From assembly GCA_947500575.1 (NCBI GenBank), contig CANMSI010000003.1:124001-188000 (forward strand): 64,000 nucleotides of DNA, in the 5' to 3' direction. Source of the DNA: an uncultured Flavobacteriaceae bacterium. Lineage in GTDB: Bacteria > Bacteroidota > Bacteroidia > Flavobacteriales > Flavobacteriaceae. Positions 44,552 through 54,772 of the stretch are shown piece by piece. The notes under the pieces are model-generated. The model searched no databases and was not told where the DNA came from. It saw nothing but the letters and a program-made list of their open reading frames with translations. Every line of letters starts with the position of its first letter. Positions within the stretch are counted from its first letter, which is position 1. The position numbers were made by a program, and so were the translations under genes.

Positions 44552-44761
44552 ATGAATAAAGATAGGAAAATCCACGGAGTGGATATTAGTAAAGATTTCT
44601 TTGATGTCATGGATCCCAATGGTCACCATCATCAGTTCATTAATGCGTCCAAGGGTTTTAAGCAATACCTTAAGTTATTGGGGGAAGAAGATCTAGTGGT
44701 CATGGAAGCTACAGGATATGACTTATCAATAGATATAGTACTTACCCGTAATACAATGTAA
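44552..44761 (+). pseudogene. Truncated IS110-family transposase (N-terminal fragment)
   Basis: Only about 60 residues of an IS110-type transposase remain. They contain the RuvC-like first motif GVDISKDFFDVM (Asp) and the second motif VVMEATGYD (Glu). Full transposases have more than 300 residues including a C-terminal Tnp domain, all of which are missing. After ATGYD the frame leaves the family and stops. The remnant ends the accessory block; gene-free sequence with no clear feature fills 44762-44925. Confidence 0.82.
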
Positions 44762-44925
44762 TTAAAGGAAAATAAAATATTTAATGAGAAGTGTTACACC
44801 CTTTTTACTCCTTTAAAGCAAGCCTTCTGCGTTGAGCGATTTTTTTAGCTTCGCTTGGTTTTTCCAGAACTGATCTTTGATCTTTTGAACGGTTGCTTAA
44901 GACCATTTTTTGGGTCGAAAAATAA

Positions 44926-45948
44926 CTATAACTCAATACTTATCGAAAACCGGAATTTACTTCTGATTGGGTTTTCTTCTGATTGATTGGCCAATATGAA
45001 GGCAATGTCAAAAATGTAATCTTTACTACCAAGTCCGGCTCCAAGTGCTAAAAAACGATCGGTTGCTCTCTGAATCCCGTAAGAATATCCGGTTCTTAAA
45101 AAAAGCTGTTCTTTTATAGCATATTCGGATCCTAAAGCAAGAATTGCTCCTTTTTGAGAGACCGTATTTGGGTTAGACATATGGGTATTTAAAGCTGTCT
45201 TGAATTCGGTATTGATGGCCAAGGTATGGTCCTGATTAAAAATAAAGTCGAATCCTGCACCTACTTTTAATAGGGTAGGGATATTTTTTTCAACGCTATC
45301 TGGGTTTTCGGGAAGCTTCCCTCTTAGGTTGTACAAGTGCATGCCAGCTCTCCAAAGCCCGTTAAATTTAGAATAAGCTATTTCGTTACCACTGTAAAAT
45401 GCAGAGACATCCACTCCGTATAAAGATGCTGCATCAGAGAGTAGCGATGGTTCCCGTTGAAAGCCAGTACCTCTTAGCGACAGAAATCTGCCACTTACAC
45501 CCATGGAAAAGGTATTGCTTAGTTTCATGATATAAGAGGCATCTATCGCCAGTTCATACGCTTTTTGATTCCCCTGAAAATTATCTGAAAATATAGCAGT
45601 TTGTTGGGTATCATATCCAGAAAAATGAATGCTCATGGCATACGCCCTTCTATCGTCTAACCTATTGTAGAAGCTAAGATTTGCTTGTGAAAATCCTGCA
45701 AAGTCTGACTTTCTTAATGGGATATGCGTTAACCCAAAAGCTCTTTTACGATCGGAAAACACATATTTTGAAGGATTCCATCGTTGTGAAAATACATCTG
45801 GAGCGCTTGCCACCCCAATGTCTCCTTGGCCAGCTGCTTTGGCGTCGGTTACAGTGGTTAAAAAAGGAGGAAAATTATTAAATGAAAGCTGTTGGCCAGA
45901 TGCCATGCCCATTAAAGTAAAAGCGAGTAACCCCAATGCTTTTTTCAT
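44926..45948 (-). CDS. PorV/PorQ-like outer-membrane protein, type IX secretion associated
   Basis: This 340-residue beta-barrel protein has a signal (MKKALGLLAFTLMGMASGQ). The mature part starts with AAGQGDIGVASAPDVFSQRW and WNPSKYVF, hallmarks of PorV-type proteins. It ends with an aromatic-rich strand (SKFRFSISIEL). It is shorter than PorV proper, so it may be a paralogue that serves one cargo. The neighbouring gene encodes a type IX secreted protein, transcribed in the same direction. Confidence 0.8.
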   Translation of the reverse strand: MKKALGLLAFTLMGMASGQQLSFNNFPPFLTTVTDAKAAGQGDIGVASAPDVFSQRWNPSKYVFSDRKRAFGLTHIPLRKSDFAGFSQANLSFYNRLDDRRAYAMSIHFSGYDTQQTAIFSDNFQGNQKAYELAIDASYIMKLSNTFSMGVSGRFLSLRGTGFQREPSLLSDAASLYGVDVSAFYSGNEIAYSKFNGLWRAGMHLYNLRGKLPENPDSVEKNIPTLLKVGAGFDFIFNQDHTLAINTEFKTALNTHMSNPNTVSQKGAILALGSEYAIKEQLFLRTGYSYGIQRATDRFLALGAGLGSKDYIFDIAFILANQSEENPIRSKFRFSISIEL

Positions 45949-46091
45949 AGTTAGATTTGGTGATTATAAAAAATAACATCGAATAGGGCATGCCAAACAA
46001 GGGATAAGGAAAGGGGTAGTATATTAACGAAATATTCCTAGCTGTAGTATGGCTAAAAGGGATTCCTTTGTAGTTTTTCTAAAAAAGATGC

Positions 46092-48425
46092 TTAGCGTTT
46101 TAGTGCAAAATGACTTTGATAGAAAGTACCATCTCCGGCCTCAAACCGAAACCAATAGTCAGATGCAGGAAGTGGATTCCCTAGGTACGTGCCATCCCAA
46201 CCATTTCCATTGATCCTAAGCTGTTTTAAAAGCATTCCCTGGCGGTTATAAATGGCTACCAGAGCATCTGCGCTTCCATTGGGGACAACTACATTCCAAA
46301 AATCATTGATACCATCCCCATTGGGGGTAAAGAAACTAGGATGTCCAATAACGGTAATAAGTTTGCTAACGGTATTGCACAGAAGTGAATCTCTAACGTT
46401 TACCGTATAAACCCCTGGGAAGAGGGAAAAAACATTTTCCTTTTGGAAGTTCATCCCGTCTATTGAATATTCAAAATCATTGGAATTCACCCCCGTTTGA
46501 ATTATTACATCTACTTTGTCTGCGAGTCCTTGCAAGCGGTATGTAAAATCTGTTATGGTAGGAGACGCAACGATGCTAAAATCTTTGGTATCACTTCCGC
46601 AGACGGAACTCGTGGCAAAGGGTGTAACCAATAAAGAATAATTCCCTGTGGTTGGTATGCTAAACAGTCTTTCTTCACTAAGGATGTTTCCTTGGCCATC
46701 TGTCCATTTCCAACTGCTAAAATCACCTCCATCTAATACAAGGTCTAGAGCGTCTGGACAAAAAGCATACTGGTCTTCTATTTCAATGGCAACACCAAAA
46801 CGAGCGATCAATTTAAAATTGGTGATAGCGTAACAGCTGGGGTTTTGAATTGCAAAAATCTTAGCAAAAATTTCGGTTTCTCCAATGGTAGGCATAAATG
46901 TATCTGCAATAGCATCTGTATTGTTTTGGGCACTGATTTCATCCAAGTAATAACGAACTTCGAATACTTCATTGGATTGTGTTCCTAGTATTTCTTCATC
47001 TAAAGTGCTCATGTCAAAGGCATCTGCAGCATTGTTCAAACAAAGCTCAACATCTGCAGGCTTATTGGCTACTGGAGTATCATAGATGGTAATTTCTTTG
47101 GTTTCTGTAATAAGGTCGTTCCCAATACTAATGGTAACGCTAACCGTGTAATTCCCTGCAGATTGGTAGGTGTGAGATGGCATTTCTTCAAGAGAGCTGG
47201 CACCATCTCCAAAATTCCAAAGAATGCTTGTAATGGTGTTTTCTATTGCTATTGAAAAGACGCTAAGTTCTCCTAAACACACATTTTCTACTTCAATATC
47301 TGCTAGAAAAAGAGATTGAATGAACGGCGGAAGCCCCAAGGAAGAAACACCCCTTTCTAGAGGAATAGTTGCATAATTGTAATTACATTCTTCTCCTATA
47401 AGGTTTGGATTCTCTATAACGGATAAACTTCTTTCTCCAAAATTGGTAATGTAGATCTTCTGGTCAATCCCCAATTGCATTCCTCCAGGATTTTGATCCA
47501 TTTCGTTAATAGTAATCCTTGAAGCTTTGATATTGGAAGCACTTAAATTATATTGATAAATTTCTTTAAGGAGCATGGAGACATACAGAACCTGACTATT
47601 TGGAGAAAATTCAATACCGTAGTATGCATCTTCTTGCCCTTCCTCTGTTAGCTCTTCTTCCAACTTAATGGGATTGCTAAGAATACCCGTTTCTGCATTG
47701 AAATCGAGTACTTCTACCCCTAAACTCTGATGTGCAATAGCCACCTTAGACCCGTCTGGAGAGGCCTTTAAATATCCTTGGGGCATGGCATTAAAAACCC
47801 CAGCATTACTACTGGTATTAAAACCTACGCGACTTATGATGGGCGTATTAGATACCCCAGTTGGGCCAATCCTATAAGCAAGAAATTCATCGTTTGGAAA
47901 ACCATGAGTAATTACCCAATAATCTATTGCATTCGCGTGCCTTACTGCCGTTAATTTTTCAGATGCATTTGCAAGTAAATTGTTATTCTTTGATACAATG
48001 TCGCCCAAGCCTCCATTTAAGGTCATATCCACTTCAGACCAATTAATTCCTTTGTGTTCGTTGTCATAGATATCTGCGGTAAAAATGTAGTAAAGGTTTT
48101 CATCCGCTGGTTTGGGAATTATAATGGCCGATTGTGTGCTCGAAGGATCTCCAAACAAATCTTCGCCATTAGGCATGGGTTCATGATTGCGATTCCAAAC
48201 AGTAATACCGTCAGTATAGAAAAGAAGAAGACCATTTTCATCTGAAATAGTAGCGCTCCCTTCAGTGGTGCTTAGTTCGCCATCATTCAAAGGAATAGGG
48301 GTCCCTAAATTAAAATCCAAGCCTGCATTGTTTCCAAAGTACCAAATAGCTGCTTCTTTTTGAGCGAATGCTTTGGATAAAAGAAGAAGCAAAGTGAGAC
48401 TAAGTAAGAAACTACGTAATTTCAT
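46092..48425 (-). CDS. Secreted multidomain protein with PKD domain and type IX (type B) C-terminal signal
   Basis: This 777-residue protein has a signal (LLLLLSKAFAQ), an N-terminal beta-propeller-like region (AAIWYFGNNAGLDF, SDENGLLLFYTDG), a PKD domain (about 430-470, ILWNFGDGASSLEEMPSHTY) and a C-terminal gliding-motility-type domain. The last carries TPNGDGINDFWNV and IYNRQGMLLKQL, followed by WDGTYLG and a final basic KR. The C-terminal domain directs secretion through the type IX system and surface attachment. The PorV-like gene follows it in the same direction. Confidence 0.9.
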   Translation of the reverse strand: MKLRSFLLSLTLLLLLSKAFAQKEAAIWYFGNNAGLDFNLGTPIPLNDGELSTTEGSATISDENGLLLFYTDGITVWNRNHEPMPNGEDLFGDPSSTQSAIIIPKPADENLYYIFTADIYDNEHKGINWSEVDMTLNGGLGDIVSKNNNLLANASEKLTAVRHANAIDYWVITHGFPNDEFLAYRIGPTGVSNTPIISRVGFNTSSNAGVFNAMPQGYLKASPDGSKVAIAHQSLGVEVLDFNAETGILSNPIKLEEELTEEGQEDAYYGIEFSPNSQVLYVSMLLKEIYQYNLSASNIKASRITINEMDQNPGGMQLGIDQKIYITNFGERSLSVIENPNLIGEECNYNYATIPLERGVSSLGLPPFIQSLFLADIEVENVCLGELSVFSIAIENTITSILWNFGDGASSLEEMPSHTYQSAGNYTVSVTISIGNDLITETKEITIYDTPVANKPADVELCLNNAADAFDMSTLDEEILGTQSNEVFEVRYYLDEISAQNNTDAIADTFMPTIGETEIFAKIFAIQNPSCYAITNFKLIARFGVAIEIEDQYAFCPDALDLVLDGGDFSSWKWTDGQGNILSEERLFSIPTTGNYSLLVTPFATSSVCGSDTKDFSIVASPTITDFTYRLQGLADKVDVIIQTGVNSNDFEYSIDGMNFQKENVFSLFPGVYTVNVRDSLLCNTVSKLITVIGHPSFFTPNGDGINDFWNVVVPNGSADALVAIYNRQGMLLKQLRINGNGWDGTYLGNPLPASDYWFRFEAGDGTFYQSHFALKR

Positions 48426-48569
48426 TTTACAGACCTATGTTTAGAGCAGTTAGCAAATGTAACTTAAATTTTATAGTAGCCCTTGCTTAAACGGTTGAAC
48501 GGGCTAGTTTTCTCTTCTTTTACACTTCTTTCTGTCTAAACAGTTCTTATCTTCGTTAAAAAAATAGGA

Positions 48570-49280
48570 ATGAGTTTATCAAATAAAGTGGCTTACATTA
48601 CAGGGGGTTCTAAAGGGATTGGTTTTGGAGTAGCCGAAAAGCTACTAGCACAAGGGATGAAAGTAGCGATTAGTGGTAGAGATATTGAAACTGTAGTAAA
48701 AGCTGCCAATAAATTAGGGTCTCCGGAGAATGTCCTTGCAATAGCTTCTGATGTAACAAGACCTAAAGATGAGGCTGCCGCCGTAAAAGCTACCCTTGAG
48801 CAATGGGGGCAATTGGATGTGGTTTTGGCAAATGCGGGAGTGGGCCATTTTGCACCAATTGATGAACTTTCAGAAAGTGCATGGGAACAAATGATCGCCA
48901 CAAATCTCAGTGGTGCGTTTTATACCTTAAAAGCCAGTATGGATGCCTTAAAGGCATCAAAAGGGTATTATATGACCTTGGCTAGTTTGGCTGGCACCAA
49001 TTTTTTTGCCACAGCAGCAGGATATAATGCCTCCAAATTTGGTGTGGTTGGTTTTACACAAGCAGCGATGTTAGATCTTCGTAAATATGGGATTAAAGTA
49101 TCTACGATAATGCCAGGTTCTGTGGCAACTCATTTTAATGACCACACACCATCTCCGAAGGATGCATGGAAAATACAACCGGAAGATATTGGGGATCTTG
49201 TGGTAGATTTATTGCAAATGAACCCAAGAACATTGCCGAGCAAAATAGAGGTAAGACCCACACGCCCTGACCTAAAATAA
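48570..49280 (+). CDS. Short-chain dehydrogenase/reductase (SDR)
   Basis: This 236-residue classical SDR has the cofactor motif TGGSKGIGFG (10-19), NAG (LANAGVG), the catalytic Tyr/Lys in YNASK and a Ser in LASLAGTN. The Arg37 after the second strand (ISGRD) suggests NADP preference. A TAnnTTcG-like box lies at about 48548-48555. The substrate is unknown. Confidence 0.92.
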   Translation: MSLSNKVAYITGGSKGIGFGVAEKLLAQGMKVAISGRDIETVVKAANKLGSPENVLAIASDVTRPKDEAAAVKATLEQWGQLDVVLANAGVGHFAPIDELSESAWEQMIATNLSGAFYTLKASMDALKASKGYYMTLASLAGTNFFATAAGYNASKFGVVGFTQAAMLDLRKYGIKVSTIMPGSVATHFNDHTPSPKDAWKIQPEDIGDLVVDLLQMNPRTLPSKIEVRPTRPDLK

Positions 49281-49306
49281 CAAGGAGCAAACGACTTCTT
49301 CTTGGA

Positions 49307-52039
49307 TTAAATTTCTTTCTCTAAAAAGGGAGTTTGGGCGGTGCATATTTCTAATAGGAGGGAGTTTAGTTGTTCTGTAAAACTAGCCAAAGTATGGGGA
49401 GTAATTACTTTTTGTTTGTCTTCTCCTGTGAACTCGAAAAGCCCATTGCCGAGATTTTTAAAGGAGATAATACCCGCTTTTACACTATCTATTGGAGATG
49501 TTTCATGGTACATTAAAGCATAGCATAAGAGTTGAAAAGCCTTGCTTTTATCATAATCTGTAATAAGTGTATCCCAATCAGTAATTTTCACCTGGGGAGG
49601 GCGTACCGTTCCCGTTTTATAATCTATTATTCTTGTAACCCCATCTATTTCGTCTATTCTATCTAATTTCCCCTTCAGCACCACCGGAAACTCTAAATTG
49701 GGGACTGAAAGTGGAATTTTTAAGTCTTGTTCTAGTGCTATAATTTTTATTTGGTGCTTTTTAGATTGTACTATTTCTGTGCGAATAAAGTTTTCTACAT
49801 ACCTCGCCACAACTTCAAAAGCAATTAGATTTTTACCGCTTTTAATTTCGATATCTGAGTAGGTTTCTTTGAAATGCTGTTTTACAACCGTTTTAATTTT
49901 GGGAATTAACGCCTTAAGGAGCAGTGGATCTAAAAAGCTTCCCACAAAGGGTTTATAGAGGTCTTCTAAAGTATTGTGTACAATGGTTCCAAAAGTATTG
50001 GCAGCGATACTTTCTTCCACTTCTACCCTGTCTTGGATTTTTAAGATGCTTTTTTTATAAAAGTCTATCGGATTTCGAATGTAGTTAGACAAGGATGTTG
50101 GAGAAAAACCTTTGGCAGCTAAGTGCTGTATGCGAGACATAAGATCTGCATCTTTTTTAATAAGCACTGGGGTTTTAATAATGGGGTGAATTTGTGGAGC
50201 CGCAATAAATTCTTCTATTTGGAGTGATTCGCGTTCTTCTGTTAATAGTTGACTAATAAGCCTACTTTTTTCCCCGCCTTCTAGCACATCTGGTTCGGTA
50301 TTGTACAAGAGATAAACATTTTTAGCACGTTGTAAAAGCCTATAGAAGTGATAGGTATAGACGGCATCTTTTTCCTTGTATGTAGGCAGCCCAAAAGATT
50401 TTTTTACATCAAAAGGGATAAAAGAATTGTTTGATTTCCCCGAGGGAAGAATCCCTTCGTTCACAGAGGTTAGGATTACGGTTTCAAAATCAAGATTTCT
50501 ACTCTCTAGCATTCCCATAATCTGAAGCCCTTTAAGAGGTTCTCCTTGGAAATCGAGCGTTTCTGAAGATAATAACTCTCTATACAAGCCTTGAAGGGCT
50601 CTAAGGTCGTTTACAAATGGATGGCTTGCTATGAGTTCTTTTAACTGATTGAATAGGGTAAAAAACCGATATAAGTATTCTAGTTCCAATGCTTGCGTAG
50701 TTTCCTGGAATTGTGCTTTTAAGGTATGTATAATCTCCAGACACGCCTCAATATACACTATGGGTTTTTCCGAAGGAATAAAGAAAAGAGATTTAATAGA
50801 AATAGTATAATCTGCCTCAAAGGCATTTAATTTTTCATCGTTGATATACACCCAATTGTGCTCTTTAATTTTGGAAGCAATTGCTACAGCAGCATTTGTG
50901 GTTGGAGTAGTTAGTAGTAATTGCAGGTAAGGATGTGACAGAAATTCCAGTACGTTTTGATGAAACCATCCTTGTGGAGTTTTCCGTAGGTGCAAATCGA
51001 AGAATTGATTAAAAAAACTTGCTACGGGCGTTTTGTACAAGGGATACCCCATTGTAATATTAATGGGGGAAATATGCTCTGGGACGGAGTTGAGTATAGG
51101 ATTTAATAGTGTTTCATCTCCTAAGACCACAGCACTATGTGCTAAACTATTAGAAGATTCTGTTTGTATTTTAGTTAAAAGATCGCCCACGTATTTGGCC
51201 TGGGAAACGTTTTTTGGAACTCCAATGATTTGGATATTCTTATGAGTAAGATAAGTTGCTTTAGGGCCTTTTAAAGCTTGTTCTCTTAGGTAGGGCCAGT
51301 TTTTCTGATGCTGTCTTATAAAAAGTCCGGCATCATGGATTGGATTATTGATAAAATAAGGATCAATATCCCAATAGATGTCAGCATCCGTTTCTTCTAG
51401 TATTTTTTGAATAATGGTTGCCTCGGCAGTATTTAAGGCATTAAAGCCTACAAACAAATGCTTCTTATTCTTGGTTGCAGCGATATAGGCTTGTAATTGT
51501 TTACATGCTTCTCTATAAACCATTCCCTGATGTCCTAATTCTTTTGCATGCAGTTGGGCATTAAAATGGTGGTACAAAGCTTCCAAACTATTCCAAAAAA
51601 GCAAGTGATCCTCCATTATTTGGGTTTTCTCTAATTGCTTGGACCAGTGGTCTAGTTCTTGAATTGCTGTTAGATAGGAGAAAATTTGGGAAGGGTCTAC
51701 CAAGTAGCGGTCTATTTCATTGAAATCTTGCAATAGTACTTGACCCCATTTGGAGAAGGAATAGAAGGAATCTTTTTCACCTTCTGCGGTGGCTAAGTAA
51801 GACGTATAAAGTTCAAAAAGTTGTTGAGTGTTAGAAGCATAGCCTAAGCCAGAAATGTGCTCTACAAAACTCTCAATACTATAAATCTGAGGTGCAAAGA
51901 GCGTGTTTTTATAAGTAGCGGCAATGGTGTTTTTTAGAAAGGTCCCGGCTCGTTTACTAGGAAGTACGAAAATGATTTGGTCTAAGGTCTTATGTTGTTG
52001 GTGTACTTCTTGAATAACGTCTTCTAGAAAACTTTGCAT
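49307..52039 (-). CDS. AddB-like PD-(D/E)xK nuclease / inactivated-helicase subunit
   Basis: This 910-residue protein starts with IIFVLPSKRAGTFLKNTI, the degenerate Walker A-like beginning of AddB-type proteins. It ends with a PD-(D/E)xK nuclease (GKLDRIDEIDGVTRIIDYKTG, split). It should pair with the UvrD-like helicase at 54773-57889 as a RecBCD-type double-strand break processor. The two genes are not adjacent: ompA and kbl lie between them on the same strand. Confidence 0.85.
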   Translation of the reverse strand: MQSFLEDVIQEVHQQHKTLDQIIFVLPSKRAGTFLKNTIAATYKNTLFAPQIYSIESFVEHISGLGYASNTQQLFELYTSYLATAEGEKDSFYSFSKWGQVLLQDFNEIDRYLVDPSQIFSYLTAIQELDHWSKQLEKTQIMEDHLLFWNSLEALYHHFNAQLHAKELGHQGMVYREACKQLQAYIAATKNKKHLFVGFNALNTAEATIIQKILEETDADIYWDIDPYFINNPIHDAGLFIRQHQKNWPYLREQALKGPKATYLTHKNIQIIGVPKNVSQAKYVGDLLTKIQTESSNSLAHSAVVLGDETLLNPILNSVPEHISPINITMGYPLYKTPVASFFNQFFDLHLRKTPQGWFHQNVLEFLSHPYLQLLLTTPTTNAAVAIASKIKEHNWVYINDEKLNAFEADYTISIKSLFFIPSEKPIVYIEACLEIIHTLKAQFQETTQALELEYLYRFFTLFNQLKELIASHPFVNDLRALQGLYRELLSSETLDFQGEPLKGLQIMGMLESRNLDFETVILTSVNEGILPSGKSNNSFIPFDVKKSFGLPTYKEKDAVYTYHFYRLLQRAKNVYLLYNTEPDVLEGGEKSRLISQLLTEERESLQIEEFIAAPQIHPIIKTPVLIKKDADLMSRIQHLAAKGFSPTSLSNYIRNPIDFYKKSILKIQDRVEVEESIAANTFGTIVHNTLEDLYKPFVGSFLDPLLLKALIPKIKTVVKQHFKETYSDIEIKSGKNLIAFEVVARYVENFIRTEIVQSKKHQIKIIALEQDLKIPLSVPNLEFPVVLKGKLDRIDEIDGVTRIIDYKTGTVRPPQVKITDWDTLITDYDKSKAFQLLCYALMYHETSPIDSVKAGIISFKNLGNGLFEFTGEDKQKVITPHTLASFTEQLNSLLLEICTAQTPFLEKEI

Positions 52040-52051
52040 AGCTAAAAATAA

Positions 52052-52079
52052 AAAAAGCCACGCAATTGCGTGGCTTTTT
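52052..52079. terminator. Bidirectional rho-independent terminator between ompA and the AddB-like gene
   Basis: A perfect 28-base palindrome, AAAAAGCCACGCAA and its inverse, with A- and T-runs on both sides. It lies 24 bases after the ompA stop codon and 13 bases before the AddB-like start codon. Confidence 0.9.
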
Positions 52080-52102
52080 GATATGATTTGTTAGAGACTT
52101 GA

Positions 52103-53461
52103 TTATTTCATCAAGTTGATCTCTACTCTTCTGTTTTGCTTTCTACCATCTCTAGTTTTGTTGGTAGCAATTGGCTTATCTTCACCGTATCCGATTGCAG
52201 ATAAACGATCAGCTCCAATTCCTTTCTCGATCAAGAAATCTCTAACAGAGTTAGCTCTTGAATCAGAAAGTGTTTGGTTTAGCTTAGCGCTACCTACACT
52301 ATCCGTGTGACCTTCAACCGTAAACTTAGCTGTTGGGTACTCACTTAAGATTTGAATAATGTCAACCATTACAGAAGTAGATTCTGCTTTGATAGAAGAT
52401 TTACCAGTATCAAATAAGATTGTTCTAGCGTAATCATTCAATTGCTTCTGAACTTCCTCAGTTACTTCTGGGCATCCGTTGTTTGCAACAGTACCAGCAA
52501 CATCTGGACAAGCATCATCTTTGTCTAAGACAGTATCACCATCTTTATCAGGCCAAGGACATCCTTTGTTTTCAGCAGGACCCGCTTCGCTAGGACAAGC
52601 ATCATCTTTATCAGCTACACCGTCACCGTCAGCATCAGGACAACCGCTTAATTCAGCAGGGCCAGCTTCGCTAGGACAAGCATCATCTTTATCAGCAATT
52701 CCATCGCCATCAGCATCAGGACAACCATTCATTTCTTTAGAACCAGCTTCGTTAGGACAGCTATCTTTACCATCTTCGATTCCATCGCCATCAGCATCAG
52801 GACAACCGTTGAAAGCTTCTAAACCAGCAACTTCTGGACAAGCATCATCTTTATCGTAGATACCATCACCATCTGTGTCAGTACCACCGAATCTAATTTG
52901 AAGACCAGCTAAGTGTTGGAAATGCTTAACTCCAAAATCTTCAAAAGCGTGCTTGTAAGAAGTTTGAACATTAATACCTACGTTGTCAGTAAACCAATAG
53001 TTAAGACCAATACCTCCATTGAAAGTACCAGCACCAATTTCATCAACCCAAGTATAACCACCACCTATTTCTACGTAAGGATCTACTTTTTTGTTTTTGA
53101 GGATATTGTATTTGATTGTTCCATCAATCGCATAGTGAGATAAGTCATCTGCACTAACATCACCCAATTTGCTAATTCTGTTTAAAGAACCTCTAGCACC
53201 TACTGAGAATCCGTCACCTACATATCTAGAAACCGAGATGTAAGAGATAGATGGAAGAATATTCCAGTGATCGTTTGCATTAAAATACTCGCTAAACAAG
53301 GTACCCGTAGGATAAGCTGCATCCGTGTCGTTGGTAGGATAAACATCTATCGCGTTGATACCAAAACCAACCGCCCAAGGGTTGTTTTCGTCTTGCGCTT
53401 GAATGTTGTTAAACCCTACGAAAACTAGGACAACAACCAATAATTTGCTAAGCTGTTTCAT
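52103..53461 (-). CDS. OmpA-family protein with thrombospondin type 3 repeats
   Basis: This 452-residue protein has a signal ([23 protein letters not shown], split), an eight-stranded barrel domain, about five calcium-binding TSP3 repeats (DADGDGIxDKDDACPxxAGP, about 198-330) and a C-terminal OmpA/MotB peptidoglycan-binding domain with VEGHTDSVG and [10 protein letters not shown]. The repeats make a rigid, calcium-stabilised spacer. A consensus promoter precedes it and a strong terminator follows, as for a highly expressed major outer-membrane protein. Confidence 0.94.
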   Translation of the reverse strand: MKQLSKLLVVVLVFVGFNNIQAQDENNPWAVGFGINAIDVYPTNDTDAAYPTGTLFSEYFNANDHWNILPSISYISVSRYVGDGFSVGARGSLNRISKLGDVSADDLSHYAIDGTIKYNILKNKKVDPYVEIGGGYTWVDEIGAGTFNGGIGLNYWFTDNVGINVQTSYKHAFEDFGVKHFQHLAGLQIRFGGTDTDGDGIYDKDDACPEVAGLEAFNGCPDADGDGIEDGKDSCPNEAGSKEMNGCPDADGDGIADKDDACPSEAGPAELSGCPDADGDGVADKDDACPSEAGPAENKGCPWPDKDGDTVLDKDDACPDVAGTVANNGCPEVTEEVQKQLNDYARTILFDTGKSSIKAESTSVMVDIIQILSEYPTAKFTVEGHTDSVGSAKLNQTLSDSRANSVRDFLIEKGIGADRLSAIGYGEDKPIATNKTRDGRKQNRRVEINLMK

Positions 53462-53495
53462 GTTAAATTTTTTAAGTTTAAGTGTTTATTAGCTG

Positions 53496-53525
53496 CAAAT
53501 GTAAGTTGTTAAAAATTATTAACAA
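53496..53525 (-). promoter_or_regulatory. Consensus Bacteroidota promoter of ompA
   Basis: On the minus strand TTG (53525-53523), 19 bases, then TACATTTG (53503-53496) is an exact match to TTG-N19-TAnnTTTG. It lies about 35 bases before the start codon. Confidence 0.85.
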
Positions 53526-53574
53526 AATCAATTTCCTATTTTTTTTAACACCTTATATAGAAAAAACCGCACCT

Positions 53575-54768
53575 TTAAACGACATTTAGTGCTTTCCCAA
53601 CTTCTGTGAAAGCTGAGATTGCTCGATCTAGATGTTCAACTGTATGAGCAGCAGATAATTGTACCCGTATCCTTGCTTTTCCTTTTGGAACCACCGGAAA
53701 GAAGAAACCAATTACATAGATTCCTTTTTCTAATAATAAATCTGCCATTTGCTGCGATAATTTGGCATCGTATAGCATTACAGGGACTATGGCAGAGTCT
53801 CCATCTACAATATCAAAGCCTGCAGCTTTCATTCCTTTTTTAAAGTAATTGGTGTTTTTTTCCAATGTATCGCGCAAGGAAGTATCATTGGAAAGCATGT
53901 CAAAAACCTTAATAGAGGCCCCAACAATAGCTGGTGCTAATGAATTTGAAAAAAGATACGGTCTTGAACGTTGTCGTAGCATTTCAATAATTTCTTTTTT
54001 TCCTGTAGTATAACCTCCCATTGCACCCCCTAAGGCTTTTCCTAAAGTCCCAGTAATAATATCGATACGTCCCAGTACTCCTTTTTCTTCTAGAGTTCCT
54101 ATTCCAGTAGCTCCAATAAAACCAGTGGCGTGGCATTCATCTATCATGACCATGGCATCATAAGTGTCTGCTAAATCGCATATGGCATCTAATGGTGCTA
54201 ATAATCCATCCATAGAGAATACTCCATCGGTTACTATGATCTTGAACCGTGCATTATCTTCATTAGCTTGCTTTAGTTGCTTTTCTAAATCTTCCATATC
54301 ATTATTAGCATAACGATATCGTTTGGCTTTACATAAACGAACCCCATCAATAATGGATGCATGGTTTAAAGAGTCTGAAATAATAGCATCCTCTGCAGTA
54401 AGCAAAGGTTCAAAAACCCCACCATTGGCATCAAACGCCGCTGCGTATAAAATGGTATCTTCCGTATCGTAAAAATGAGCGATCTTTTGTTCTAACTCTT
54501 TATGAATGTCTTGCGTACCACAAATAAAGCGTACAGAAGACATGCCAAAGCCATGAGAATCTAAAGTATCCTTGGCCGCTTGGATAACCTCCGGATGCGA
54601 AGATAACCCCAGATAGTTGTTAGCGCAGAAGTTAATTACTTCTTCTCCTGTTGAGATTTTAATAACGGTTCCTTGGGGGGAAGTAATAATGCGTTCTTTC
54701 TTGTAAAGACCACCTTCTTTAATACTTTCTAGTTCCTTTTCTAAATGTTCTTGTATTTTCCCGTACAT
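53575..54768 (-). CDS. kbl: Glycine C-acetyltransferase (2-amino-3-ketobutyrate CoA ligase)
   Basis: This PLP enzyme of the alpha-oxoamine synthase family converts 2-amino-3-oxobutyrate and CoA to glycine and acetyl-CoA. The PLP lysine is in [14 protein letters not shown], and [10 protein letters not shown] is conserved. Its 397 residues match Kbl. No threonine dehydrogenase gene is adjacent, so the pathway partner must be elsewhere. It starts four bases after the helicase gene, suggesting co-transcription. Confidence 0.93.
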   Translation of the reverse strand: MYGKIQEHLEKELESIKEGGLYKKERIITSPQGTVIKISTGEEVINFCANNYLGLSSHPEVIQAAKDTLDSHGFGMSSVRFICGTQDIHKELEQKIAHFYDTEDTILYAAAFDANGGVFEPLLTAEDAIISDSLNHASIIDGVRLCKAKRYRYANNDMEDLEKQLKQANEDNARFKIIVTDGVFSMDGLLAPLDAICDLADTYDAMVMIDECHATGFIGATGIGTLEEKGVLGRIDIITGTLGKALGGAMGGYTTGKKEIIEMLRQRSRPYLFSNSLAPAIVGASIKVFDMLSNDTSLRDTLEKNTNYFKKGMKAAGFDIVDGDSAIVPVMLYDAKLSQQMADLLLEKGIYVIGFFFPVVPKGKARIRVQLSAAHTVEHLDRAISAFTEVGKALNVV

Positions 54769-54772
54769 AGTT

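Noticed and set aside
52479-52859. 126-codon plus-strand frame with SGQASSLS-type repeats
   Set aside because: It is the antisense of the thrombospondin type 3 repeats of ompA; its repeats come from the calcium motifs.
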